In this document: positions 26,087 through 34,871 of the stretch, in pieces
Position numbering within the stretch: the first letter of the stretch is position 1
Layout: each line of letters opens with the position of its first letter
Source: Chryseobacterium gleum
Lineage (GTDB): Bacteria; Bacteroidota; Bacteroidia; Flavobacteriales_D; Crocinitomicaceae
Assembly: GCA_945862165.1 (NCBI GenBank)
Contig: CAMAXI010000005.1
Span: forward strand, 1 to 64,000
Reading direction: 5' to 3'
Length of the DNA stretch: 64,000 nt
Position numbers and translations under genes: made by a program
The notes under the pieces: generated by a model
Databases searched by the model: none
What the model saw: only the letters and a program-made list of their open reading frames with translations
What the model was told of the DNA's origin: nothing

Positions 26087-29000
26087 TTAGTTTTGTTTTT
26101 CAGGTTGAACTTCTTCTATAATATCTTCTATATCGACAGGTTTACTTTCATCAATTTCGATTTCCGTTGGCTGTTCTACTGGGATAGGTTCTTCTGCTTT
26201 CGGTGGAATTTTCTTGAACATAACTTCTTCCAATTGTTTTTTCGCATCAGCAAGAATTCCATCTTCTTGGTGTGGATAATTTTCGATGATGGTGTTAAGC
26301 GTTTGTTCTGCTTGGAATAGGTCGCCTTTTTCGACAAATATTTTCGCGTCTAAAAGTAATCCTTTTGCAATCCAATAATCATACGCTGGTTTCATGGTCA
26401 TAACCTCTTTGATCTCATTGGATGCTTGATCAAATGCACGATCTGTAAAGCTCATTTCAGCAATTAAATAACGTGATTCTGCAGCTATTTCTGTTGTTGT
26501 ATTTGCGATTACGTAGTTGAGTGATTTTTTAGCGTCCGTATGTTTTGCTAAATGGTAACTAGAGACGCCTAATGCAAATTCTGCTTCCAATTTTATCGTA
26601 CTGGTTAATTGCGAAGAACTTAATACTTTGCCTGCATATTCAGAAGCAGTATTCCAATGTTCCGAAATGAAGTGGCAACGCATCAATCCAATATGGGTAT
26701 TTTTTAGAATATCTGCTTTAGAACTGATATTTTCTAATTTTGTATAGTAGGCTAGTGCCTCTTCGTATTTCTTGTTGTTGTATAAATATTTAGAAACACG
26801 AACTGCAGCAAGTTCGGAGAAATCGGTTGTTGGTCCATCTAATAATTTACGGTAAATTTTAATTGCAGTGTCTTCCTGTTTTAATTGAAAATGTGCATTT
26901 GCTAAATAAGAGGTCATCTCAATTTGAAATTTACCAGCAGGGAATTTATTTAAATATTTTTCTATTACAGGAATAGCTTGTGTATATGCACTATCTACAT
27001 AAGGATCAAAAGCCGCTTGGTAGTATATCTCTTCTTGCTGATCTTTTGAAAATTCAGCACAGTCGTATTGTGTTAAGATTTCTTCTACACGATCTGGTTG
27101 AAGTTGCGCTTTGAATAAATTAATTAATCCATTTACCGCATCCGCACATGTTTTACGATCCGAACTATACGATTCCAAAATCTTCTTAAACATTTGTTCT
27201 GCTGTTGTGTAATCGGATCGTTTCAAATAAATATCGCCGATTTCAATCATGGCGCTTTTCACTAAAATAGATTCTGGGTAATCCTTAATTACTTTTTCAA
27301 AATAGGTTAATGCCTTTACGTCTTGTTTTTGAAGTCGGTATGTCAACCCTAATTCATACATGGACGTCATTAAATATTTGGATTGCGTATAGGTGTTGAT
27401 TAAGTTTTCTAAATAAAGAATACTGTTTGCATAGTCTCCTTTGTATTCATATGCTTTAGAAATGTAGTATAAAGCTTGGTCTTCAAAACCATTTTTAAGG
27501 TCATACGCATCTTTGTAATATCTTATCGCTAAATCATTGTCTTTTAGCATATAATATGCATCTGCTAAACGCATGTAAGCATCCAATCTTTTTTCTTTAT
27601 TTTTCGAACTTTTAGATTCTTCCAAATACATTTTAAAAGATTCAATTACTGCTTTAAACTCTTGTTTTTCTAAATAAGCATACCCTAAACTATAGTATGC
27701 ATCTGCACGAAGATCATGCATATATACCGTATGAAAATCTAGGAACGATTTGAAACCTTGAATTGCTTTTATGTAATTTTTAGATAGAAAATGCGCTTCT
27801 GATTTCCAATATTTTGCTTTTGCAGAGATTACTAAATCAACAGGATGTTTGTCTACTAATTCGTATGCATCAATTGCTTTAAAATAATTTCCTTTTAAGA
27901 AAAGTTCGGTTCCTCGGTTATAGGCTATAATTTGATAAGCAGTACCAAGTTTGATGTCCATTTTAGCAATTTTATCCAAGGATTTTAGTGCTTCATCGTA
28001 ATTACTTGTCTGCGTATACACATTGATGAGGTATTCGTATACTTCTTGTTTACGCTTGGATTCCGGATATTTTTGTAGGTATAACGTCAATGCTTTTAGC
28101 GCCTCATTGAACGGGTTTACATCTATTTTGTAGGATAATACCGCGAAGTTATATAATGCATCTTCTTGCACTGCTGGACTAATATCTAGGTTTGAGGCTA
28201 CTTCAAACGCTTTACGCGCTGCTAAATTATCTCCTTTACGCAGGTAGCATTCGGCAATATGGTAGTAAGACAGTTGTCCCATTTCATCTTTAGTAGCGGT
28301 TACTCTATCTAATTGTTTGATTGCTTTATCGTATTGACCTGTTTTAAAGTAGGTGTATCCTAGTTTATAATCTTCTTCTCTCGATGATTTCGTTGCTTTA
28401 CTGTACTGTTCTAAATACGTAGTTGCTTTATCAAATTTTCCAGTTCGGTAGTAAGAATCTCCAATAATTTGGTTTACTTGTTTTTGGTTAGCCTTACTAG
28501 TGCTGTCGTTTAAAGTCGAAGCAAATTGTGCCACTTCTTCATATTTTCCTTGGTAGTAATAAATTTGACAGATATAATAGGGAACCATTGTACTGTACAT
28601 ATTGTCTGCTTTTAGTTTTAAGAAACCTTCTAGCGCAGTTTGATACGATTTGTCTTGATAGGCAATATGGGAGAAGTAATATAAAGCAGGAGCACCGAAG
28701 TGTGTTTTGCTATTTTTTACTTCATACAATGCATTTCTACTTTCTGGGAATTTTTTTAATTGAAAATAAGAATACCCAAGTTTAAAGAAATATTCATCGC
28801 GTTGTTCCCTTTGGATTTCTGATTTTTCTAATTTAGTGAGCCATAAAATAGTTGTCTTGTAGTCTTTTTTACCGTAGTAATAGGCACCTAATTTAAAGTA
28901 GATGGTTGCTTTGTAGATACTTTCTGGGTAATTTTTTATGAAATTTTCCACTAAAGCAACAGCATCATTTTGTTGTAATTCTAACGCTGCCATTGCTTCA

Positions 29001-29212
29001 TAATAGGAAGCTTTGGTATACGTAGGGTCATTTTTTTCGGCGCATTTATCCAAATAGGTTCTAAATTCTTGTCGTGCAGCACCATATTGTTCTTTTGCAA
29101 ACAAGTCTTGCGCACGTTCAAAAATAACGTATTCATTGGTGTACTTTGCAGTCATTTGCGCAGTTACAGGTAGGATAATAAAAAAAGTAAGGATAACCAA
29201 AAATCGGCTCAT
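26087..29212 (-). CDS. Giant periplasmic TPR protein
   Basis: 1041 residues from ATG 29212 (MSRFLVILTFFIILPVTAQ signal peptide). An in-frame start 18 codons upstream would bury the signal peptide and is disfavoured. Nearly the whole length is made of about 20 TPR motifs (for example YFKLGAYYYGKKDYKT, YYSLGYAYLEKQEFKAV). The C-terminus is an acidic proline/glutamate tail. Such solenoids act as binding scaffolds. It is the first gene of a two-gene unit with the beta-barrel protein and diverges from the ftsE-like gene. Confidence 0.82.
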   Translation of the reverse strand: MSRFLVILTFFIILPVTAQMTAKYTNEYVIFERAQDLFAKEQYGAARQEFRTYLDKCAEKNDPTYTKASYYEAMAALELQQNDAVALVENFIKNYPESIYKATIYFKLGAYYYGKKDYKTTILWLTKLEKSEIQREQRDEYFFKLGYSYFQLKKFPESRNALYEVKNSKTHFGAPALYYFSHIAYQDKSYQTALEGFLKLKADNMYSTMVPYYICQIYYYQGKYEEVAQFASTLNDSTSKANQKQVNQIIGDSYYRTGKFDKATTYLEQYSKATKSSREEDYKLGYTYFKTGQYDKAIKQLDRVTATKDEMGQLSYYHIAECYLRKGDNLAARKAFEVASNLDISPAVQEDALYNFAVLSYKIDVNPFNEALKALTLYLQKYPESKRKQEVYEYLINVYTQTSNYDEALKSLDKIAKMDIKLGTAYQIIAYNRGTELFLKGNYFKAIDAYELVDKHPVDLVISAKAKYWKSEAHFLSKNYIKAIQGFKSFLDFHTVYMHDLRADAYYSLGYAYLEKQEFKAVIESFKMYLEESKSSKNKEKRLDAYMRLADAYYMLKDNDLAIRYYKDAYDLKNGFEDQALYYISKAYEYKGDYANSILYLENLINTYTQSKYLMTSMYELGLTYRLQKQDVKALTYFEKVIKDYPESILVKSAMIEIGDIYLKRSDYTTAEQMFKKILESYSSDRKTCADAVNGLINLFKAQLQPDRVEEILTQYDCAEFSKDQQEEIYYQAAFDPYVDSAYTQAIPVIEKYLNKFPAGKFQIEMTSYLANAHFQLKQEDTAIKIYRKLLDGPTTDFSELAAVRVSKYLYNNKKYEEALAYYTKLENISSKADILKNTHIGLMRCHFISEHWNTASEYAGKVLSSSQLTSTIKLEAEFALGVSSYHLAKHTDAKKSLNYVIANTTTEIAAESRYLIAEMSFTDRAFDQASNEIKEVMTMKPAYDYWIAKGLLLDAKIFVEKGDLFQAEQTLNTIIENYPHQEDGILADAKKQLEEVMFKKIPPKAEEPIPVEQPTEIEIDESKPVDIEDIIEEVQPEKQN

Positions 29213-29366
29213 ATTCTTCAATTTTGAAATAGTAAATTTAAAGTGCAAAATCGCTATGAAAAGCACCGATTTTAAAAGTTTTACACGTGGTCGTGTTAAG
29301 ATAATCTTTAGAACGATTCTTTTATAGAATTATTATTTATGAAATTTACACTAAATACATGCTATT

Positions 29367-30074
29367 ATGGAACAAGTAATTTCTTTAAAAAATTGCACAA
29401 TAAAACAACAAGAGAAGGAGGTTTTATCGTCTGTAAGTTTGGACTTGAACGAGAATGATATCGTCTATCTAATCGGGAGGACGGGTACAGGTAAGAGTAG
29501 TATTTTAAAGTTGTTATACGGAGAATTATTATTGACTGAAGGGGAAGGGTCAGTTGTTGGTTTTGATTTGCGAACATTAGGAAAAAAGGATATCCCGATG
29601 TTACGTCGTAAAATTGGAATTGTCTTTCAGGATTTTCAGTTATTGACAGATAGAACGATTTACGAAAACTTGGCTTTTGTTTTAAAAGCTACAGGCTGGA
29701 TCGATAAAGGGTTAATAGCTACTCGTATAAATGAGGTTTTAGCCATTGTTGGTTTAGAGAATAAATTACAAACAATGCCTCATGCGCTTTCAGGAGGTGA
29801 ACAACAACGAGTAACGATTGCGCGTGCTTTGTTGAATAAACCAGAATTAATTTTAGCAGATGAACCTACGGGAAATTTAGACCCTGAAACTTCAGAAGAA
29901 ATAATGCGTGTATTAATGGCGATTGCACAAGAACAAAAAACAGCAGTTTTGATGGCGACACACGACATGTCGTTGGTAGAAAAATTCCCACATCGTGTGG
30001 TACGTGTTGAAAATAATACCTTAAAAGAAATAGAAGGTATGAGCGCATTTAATCCGTTTGAGACGAAGTTTTAG
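29367..30074 (+). CDS. ftsE: FtsE-like ABC transporter ATP-binding protein
   Basis: 235 residues. Walker A is GRTGTGKSS (37-45), the Q-loop is in IGIVFQDFQLL, the ABC signature is LSGGEQQRV, Walker B is ELILADEPTGNLD and the switch His is in MATHD. FtsE with FtsX regulates peptidoglycan hydrolases at the division site. In Bacteroidota FtsE is often encoded away from FtsX, and no ftsX is adjacent here (the permease at 18.7 kb is LolE-like). The ATPase call is firm; FtsE over a LolD-type ATPase rests on length and neighbour pattern. Confidence 0.82.
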   Translation: MEQVISLKNCTIKQQEKEVLSSVSLDLNENDIVYLIGRTGTGKSSILKLLYGELLLTEGEGSVVGFDLRTLGKKDIPMLRRKIGIVFQDFQLLTDRTIYENLAFVLKATGWIDKGLIATRINEVLAIVGLENKLQTMPHALSGGEQQRVTIARALLNKPELILADEPTGNLDPETSEEIMRVLMAIAQEQKTAVLMATHDMSLVEKFPHRVVRVENNTLKEIEGMSAFNPFETKF

Positions 30075-30075
30075 T

Positions 30076-31266
30076 ATGCATCCTAAAAACGCCTTTCTTT
30101 TTATCTTCATTACCATTGTAATTGATTCTACAGGTTTAGGTATTATCATTCCATCCTTACCAAGTCTAGTTGCGGATATAGCCCATATCAGTATCAAAGA
30201 ATCCGCAAAATACTACGGACCAATCTTGGGATGTTATGCGTTTATGCAGTTTTTGTTTTCTCCGATTATTGGCGCTTTAAGTGATCGTTTTGGCAGAAGA
30301 CCAATTTTGTTACTATCCTTGTTTGGTTTAGGGGTTGATTATGTGTTTATGTATTTTGCACCTTCGCTTATGTGGCTAGTTGTAGGTCGCTGTTTGGCTG
30401 GGATGTTTGGAGCAAGTTATACAACAGCAACCGCTTATATTGCCGATATTTCTACACCGGAAACGAAAACCAAAAACTTTGGGATGGTTGGTGCTGCATT
30501 TGGGATAGGTTTCGTAATTGGTCCCGCAATCGGAGGACTTTTAGGAGATTTTAATATGCGTGCACCATTTTTGTTTGCTGCTGGTTTATCCTTATTGAAC
30601 TTGATTTATGGTGCAATCGTACTAAAAGAATCTTTGTCTTTGGAAAATCGTCGTGCCTTTTCTTGGAAACGTTCGAATCCAATAGGTGCTTTTTTTCAAT
30701 TGAAGAAATACAAAAAGTTTGCCTGGGTTTTTGGAGTGTTATTTCTATTGTTTTTAGGCGCTATGGCTATACAGAGTACCTGGAATTATTACACGATTGA
30801 AAAATTTGGATGGAAAATCCGTGACGTAGGTTATTCGTTAACTGCAGTTGGTGTTTGCATCGCGATTGTTCAAGGTGGTTTAGCGGGTAAAATTTCCAAG
30901 AAACTTGGGGATGAAAAAACAGCAACTTTAAGTATGGTTATTACCGTATTTACGATGTTAGCAATTGCTTTTGCTGCAAATAGTTGGATGTTATATGCAT
31001 TTATGCTTCCTTATGCTTTTTCTGGTTTAGCAAATCCTGCGATTAGTTCAATTATGTCTAATAAAACATCTGAAAACGAACAAGGAGAATTACAGGGAGT
31101 CATGACGAGTGTTTTGAGTATTGCAGAAATTATTGGCCCACCCATGATGATGGCTATTTTCTATTTCTTTTCTACCCTTTCTAATCCAATTTTAGGTATG
31201 CCATTTGTCTTTGGTAGTTTGTTTATTTTTATTGCACTTATATTGTTTCGAAAAGTTGTAAAATAG
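30076..31266 (+). CDS. MFS transporter, TetA-like drug exporter family
   Basis: 396 residues from ATG 30076, two bases after the ftsE-like stop (TAG-T-ATG); a TTG start 18 bases earlier is less likely. Twelve predicted membrane helices. The MFS motif A is present between helices 2 and 3 (GALSDRFGRRP), and the antiporter-type motif C region is GAAFGIGFVIGPAIGG. It resembles the TCR/Tet group of proton-coupled exporters. Its substrate cannot be read from sequence, and it should not be taken as a proven tetracycline resistance gene. Confidence 0.85.
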   Translation: MHPKNAFLFIFITIVIDSTGLGIIIPSLPSLVADIAHISIKESAKYYGPILGCYAFMQFLFSPIIGALSDRFGRRPILLLSLFGLGVDYVFMYFAPSLMWLVVGRCLAGMFGASYTTATAYIADISTPETKTKNFGMVGAAFGIGFVIGPAIGGLLGDFNMRAPFLFAAGLSLLNLIYGAIVLKESLSLENRRAFSWKRSNPIGAFFQLKKYKKFAWVFGVLFLLFLGAMAIQSTWNYYTIEKFGWKIRDVGYSLTAVGVCIAIVQGGLAGKISKKLGDEKTATLSMVITVFTMLAIAFAANSWMLYAFMLPYAFSGLANPAISSIMSNKTSENEQGELQGVMTSVLSIAEIIGPPMMMAIFYFFSTLSNPILGMPFVFGSLFIFIALILFRKVVK

Positions 31267-31273
31267 AATAAAA

Positions 31274-31303
31274 TGACTAAATTTGTCATGAATATATTTG
31301 TCA
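31274..31303 (+). promoter_or_regulatory. fic promoter with overlapping operator-like repeats
   Basis: An inverted repeat TGACTAAATTTGTCA (31274-31288) is followed by a second TTTGTCA half-site (31297-31303), 15 bases after the first. The -7 box TATATTTG (31293-31300) overlaps the second half-site and ends 4 bases before the fic ATG. This suggests a leaderless mRNA repressed by the HTH domain of its own product. Confidence 0.5.
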
Positions 31304-31304
31304 A

Positions 31305-32354
31305 ATGAAAGCGCTATTAAAAACAACTCGTCAAAATAAAGGATTAAAAATCCGTGAACTTGCTCATTTAATGGGTGTTGACCAGGCTATTGTCAGTAAA
31401 ATAGAAAGTGGAGTACGTCAGGCTACGAAAGAGCAAATCTTAAAATTAGCATCGATCTTAGAAATTCCAGAAGAAATCTTGCTTCCTCTTTGGATTAAAG
31501 AGCGTTTAATGAATGAACTACAATACGAACCATACGCAGCGCAAGCAATTAATATGGTTCAAGAAGAATTAGGAAATTATATTACAAAGCAAGTACCTTC
31601 ACTTTCACAATCCTTACAAGAAAAATTAAATCACATTGATTCTTTAAAGGCGCAATTAGACACTTTTCGTCAATACGATAGCTACCGCATTGCACAAGCT
31701 TTAGAGTTGGAATATACCTTTGAAAGTAACCGTATCGAAGGAAACACACTTACTTTACGTGAAACTGATTTGGTAATCAATGAAGGGTTGACCGTTTCTG
31801 GGAAAAGTATGCGTGAACATTTGGAGGCGATTAATCATCAGGAAGCCATTTTGTATGTCAAAGAATTGGTGCAAAAGAAAACCAAAATTAACGAACGTGA
31901 AGTGTTGGTGATGCATAACCTAATCTTACGCGGGATTATGCCGGAATATGCGGGTAAATACAGAAATATACAAGTCATGATCAAAGGGAGCGCACATATG
32001 CCTCCACAACCTTTTTTGGTTGCGAAGCAAATGGAAGAATTATACCTTTGGTATGTTACAAATTACAAAACATATCACCCGGTGTTGTTGGCTGCAGAAA
32101 TGCATGAACGTTTGGTAACGATTCACCCTTTTGTAGATGGTAATGGGCGCACATCACGTTTACTAATGAATTTGATTTTATTAAGTAATGGATACGTAAT
32201 CGCAAATATTAAAGGGGATTACGAAACACGTATGCAATATTATACAACTTTAGAACAAGCACAGACTACGGATTCTAAAGAAGAATTTCATCATTTTATT
32301 GCGGATGTAGAAATTGAATGTTTGCAGAAGTATTTGAAGATATTGGGAGCGTAA
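31305..32354 (+). CDS. Fic family protein with N-terminal HTH (XRE) domain
   Basis: 349 residues. Residues 1-62 form an XRE-type helix-turn-helix (IRELAHLMGVDQAIVSKIESG). A linker helix follows, then a Fic domain with the full active-site motif HPFVDGNGR at 274-282. Fic enzymes transfer AMP from ATP to target proteins. An inhibitory (S/T)xxxE(G/N) motif, S141 to E145-G146 (SNRIEGN), lies N-terminal to the Fic core, making this a class II self-inhibited Fic protein. The HTH-Fic fusion and the operator-like repeats overlapping the promoter suggest autoregulation. Target unknown. Confidence 0.9.
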   Translation: MKALLKTTRQNKGLKIRELAHLMGVDQAIVSKIESGVRQATKEQILKLASILEIPEEILLPLWIKERLMNELQYEPYAAQAINMVQEELGNYITKQVPSLSQSLQEKLNHIDSLKAQLDTFRQYDSYRIAQALELEYTFESNRIEGNTLTLRETDLVINEGLTVSGKSMREHLEAINHQEAILYVKELVQKKTKINEREVLVMHNLILRGIMPEYAGKYRNIQVMIKGSAHMPPQPFLVAKQMEELYLWYVTNYKTYHPVLLAAEMHERLVTIHPFVDGNGRTSRLLMNLILLSNGYVIANIKGDYETRMQYYTTLEQAQTTDSKEEFHHFIADVEIECLQKYLKILGA

Positions 32355-32377
32355 CGATTGGATTATTTTTCACGCAT

Positions 32378-32419
32378 ATTTATTGTAGGTATAGGGCATG
32401 CACTATACCTACAATAAAT
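32378..32419. repeat. 42-bp REP-like palindrome related to the one in the RAYT gene
   Basis: The arms are complementary over 21 positions with a single mismatch (32395/32402). The core GTAGGTATAGGGCATGC differs from the RAYT palindrome by one base, and the opposite arm carries the matching change, so pairing is kept. It lies between the convergent fic and hemD genes, 24 bases after the fic stop, the usual position of REP elements. It may also serve as a transcription barrier. Confidence 0.75.
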
Positions 32420-32429
32420 GCGATACATT

Positions 32430-33974
32430 TTATACTTCAATTTTTATTTCAAACGAAATCACCTTTGTTTCTCCAGCTTTCAAACGTTGTATTCCTTCTT
32501 TTTGTGTAAAATCTTGCTTCGTATTTATAGAATCAGAAATTCCCAGCCAAGGTTCGATACATACGAAAGGAGCATTTGGTTTAGCCCAAAGTCCAAGGTA
32601 GTCGAATTCAGAGGTATCCATTTTTAATGCTACAGAATGATTTTTCGATTTCAAAGCAATCACCTTTGACTTCAAGTTTTTGAAGATAAGCGCATCTTTT
32701 GCAAATATTTCTGAATTAAGCGGAAGTGTTTTAGTTTCTTTTAAATAGGAAATCGATTCATTTTCAATGAGTCCTTCCTTACTTACTAGCCACGTTTTGT
32801 CGGTTTCAGGGACTTCAAATTCGATATAATAATCTTCGTAGCTTTCGTCTTCAAAGAATGGACAATTGAATCCTGGGTGTCCTCCAAGGGAGAAGTACAT
32901 CGGGTTTTGCGTATCGTGATTGATAATGCTATGTTCTACTTTTACCCCATCTTCTTGCAAGATATATCGAATAATAAATTCATAGTTAAACGGATAATTC
33001 TTCAAAGATTCTTCCGTGTAAATAGAACGAAATTCAATGCAATTTTCCCCAACGATTTTGCTTTCTAAAGTTGCATTATTTCGTATAAATCCATGTTTGG
33101 GGACAGAATAAGTATTTCCTTCGAACAAAAACTGTCCGTCTTTCAAACATCCAATAATAGGAAATAACACTGGTGCATGACTACCCCAAATGGCAGGATT
33201 TGCTTGCCACATAAACTCCACATTTTTTTCTTTGGAGAATAAACTGCATAATTCTGCACCTATTTTGGTGACAGAAATTTTGAAGGAGGAGTTTTGGATG
33301 GTGAGCATGGTATTCTTTAATTTTAGTTTATTCACTATTTCAGATTCATTTGCGTGCAATAAAGTATAAGTGCAGGTAATACCATTTTCTAGTAAACACT
33401 GTTTCGTGGTTTCTCCCCAGGCGATTACATGGGTTGTATTAGGGATCTCATTTTCTTTCAAATACCCTTCTACGTTTGAGGGACTCGTAAATGCTATATA
33501 ATCAAATTCTTGTTCTATTTTTCGTGCATGAATATGAGTTTCGTATACGATACAACATTCTATTTTAGATGGGTTTAGGTGTTTTAAGATTGTTTTTTTA
33601 CTTTCTTTTACCAATAAGATAGTACATGTTTTTTCTCCTAACCAATGTGCGAATTTTTTGGAAATGGTTTCCGGCTGACCTGCATTTTCTCCAACAAAAT
33701 CAACGTGTATTCCTTTTGAATTTAGATGAGTTTTTGTGCTTTCTCCGATACATGCTACAGTAGTATTTTCTGAAATTTTAGTTTGTTTAAGAAAATAATC
33801 TACGGCTCGTTTACTACTAAAGAAAAGCACTTCGGATGTTGGAAATTTTTTAAGTTCAATCGGGGAAAACGACAAAAAAGAATGGTATACAATTTCAATA
33901 TTCTGAGATATACAGTAGTCGTATAATGCTCCTTTATCGTCTTTAGATTTTGTAATTAAGATTGAACGAATCAC
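32430..33974 (-). CDS. hemD: Uroporphyrinogen-III synthase fused to aldose 1-epimerase-like domain
   Basis: 514 residues with two domains. Residues 1 to ~220 are HemD, which closes hydroxymethylbilane to uroporphyrinogen III (ILITKSKDD, VLFFSSKRAVDYFLK, FDYIAFTSPSNVEGYL). Residues ~223-514 form a galactose-mutarotase/LacX-like domain beginning MLTIQNSSFKISVTKIGAEL, with the catalytic-type motifs KHGFIRN and SLGGHPGFNCP. No stop codon separates them; an in-frame ATG at 33308 could start the second domain alone. The first domain overlaps hemC by 4 bases, so it is the third gene of hemA-hemC-hemD. I know of no established HemD-epimerase fusion. A sequencing indel is possible. Confidence 0.85.
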   Translation of the reverse strand: MIRSILITKSKDDKGALYDYCISQNIEIVYHSFLSFSPIELKKFPTSEVLFFSSKRAVDYFLKQTKISENTTVACIGESTKTHLNSKGIHVDFVGENAGQPETISKKFAHWLGEKTCTILLVKESKKTILKHLNPSKIECCIVYETHIHARKIEQEFDYIAFTSPSNVEGYLKENEIPNTTHVIAWGETTKQCLLENGITCTYTLLHANESEIVNKLKLKNTMLTIQNSSFKISVTKIGAELCSLFSKEKNVEFMWQANPAIWGSHAPVLFPIIGCLKDGQFLFEGNTYSVPKHGFIRNNATLESKIVGENCIEFRSIYTEESLKNYPFNYEFIIRYILQEDGVKVEHSIINHDTQNPMYFSLGGHPGFNCPFFEDESYEDYYIEFEVPETDKTWLVSKEGLIENESISYLKETKTLPLNSEIFAKDALIFKNLKSKVIALKSKNHSVALKMDTSEFDYLGLWAKPNAPFVCIEPWLGISDSINTKQDFTQKEGIQRLKAGETKVISFEIKIEV

Positions 33975-34867
33975 GCCTCTACACTTGCATTCTTTAGATC
34001 AGAAACAATCTGTGCAACTACAGTATCTAAATTTTCAGGCTCGTAATAATATCCTTTTGCTGCTACATTAGAAGAAGTCGCGTGGGAAACAAACACCTGT
34101 TTTTCGTTAGGACAATATACACCTAAAGGTAGTTGACATCCGCCATCCAATAAGTTTAGTACTTTGCGCTCAACGCCAATACGTTTAGCAACATCTGTGT
34201 GATTTAAGTGTTGCATAATTTCCGCCATGCGTGTATCGTCTTCGCGAATTTGAAGTCCTAGAACCCCTTGCGCAGGAGCAGGAACAAATTCCGTTGGATT
34301 CAGTACTTCTACAAAAAATTCAGAGAGATCTAATTGTAAACGATCAACACCTGCTTTTGCTAATACAATTGCATCGTAGTTTCCATCGCGTAATTTTTGA
34401 ATACGTGTTGGAACATTTCCGCGTAAATCACGGATATTTAAGTCATTTCTAAAACGAAGAATTTGTGATTTTCTGCGAGCAGAGGAAGTTCCTATGGAAG
34501 CATCTAATGCTAAATTCCAAGGTTGTGTTGTGTCTACTTTAGATTTAGCAATCAATAATAAATCGGATGGATCCTCGCGTTCAGATACTGCAGCTATAAT
34601 TAATCCTGCTGGTGGATTAGTTTCTAAATCTTTGTGTGAATGCACCGCTAAATCGATGCTTTTATCTAATAATGCGGATTCAATTTCTTTGGTGAAAAAT
34701 CCTTTTCCTTCTAATTTATCGAAGCTTAAATGTTGAATGGCATCTCCTTGGGTAATAATAACCTTAATTTCAACCGTATGACCGAGATTTTCCAATTGAC
34801 GTTTAACATGATTTGCTTGCCACAAAGCCAAGTCACTTCCTCTGGATCCAATGGTAATTTTTTGCAT
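33971..34867 (-). CDS. hemC: Hydroxymethylbilane synthase
   Basis: 298 residues from ATG 34867 (MQKITIGSRGSDLALWQA); an open frame runs 11 codons further but family members start here. It joins four porphobilinogens into hydroxymethylbilane. The dipyrromethane cofactor is attached to C244 in DGGCQLPLG. The catalytic aspartate region is VHSHKDLE. It follows hemA by 4 bases and overlaps hemD by 4 bases. Expected to supply the HemD domain directly. Confidence 0.95.
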   Translation of the reverse strand: MQKITIGSRGSDLALWQANHVKRQLENLGHTVEIKVIITQGDAIQHLSFDKLEGKGFFTKEIESALLDKSIDLAVHSHKDLETNPPAGLIIAAVSEREDPSDLLLIAKSKVDTTQPWNLALDASIGTSSARRKSQILRFRNDLNIRDLRGNVPTRIQKLRDGNYDAIVLAKAGVDRLQLDLSEFFVEVLNPTEFVPAPAQGVLGLQIREDDTRMAEIMQHLNHTDVAKRIGVERKVLNLLDGGCQLPLGVYCPNEKQVFVSHATSSNVAAKGYYYEPENLDTVVAQIVSDLKNASVEA

Positions 34868-34871
34868 ACGT

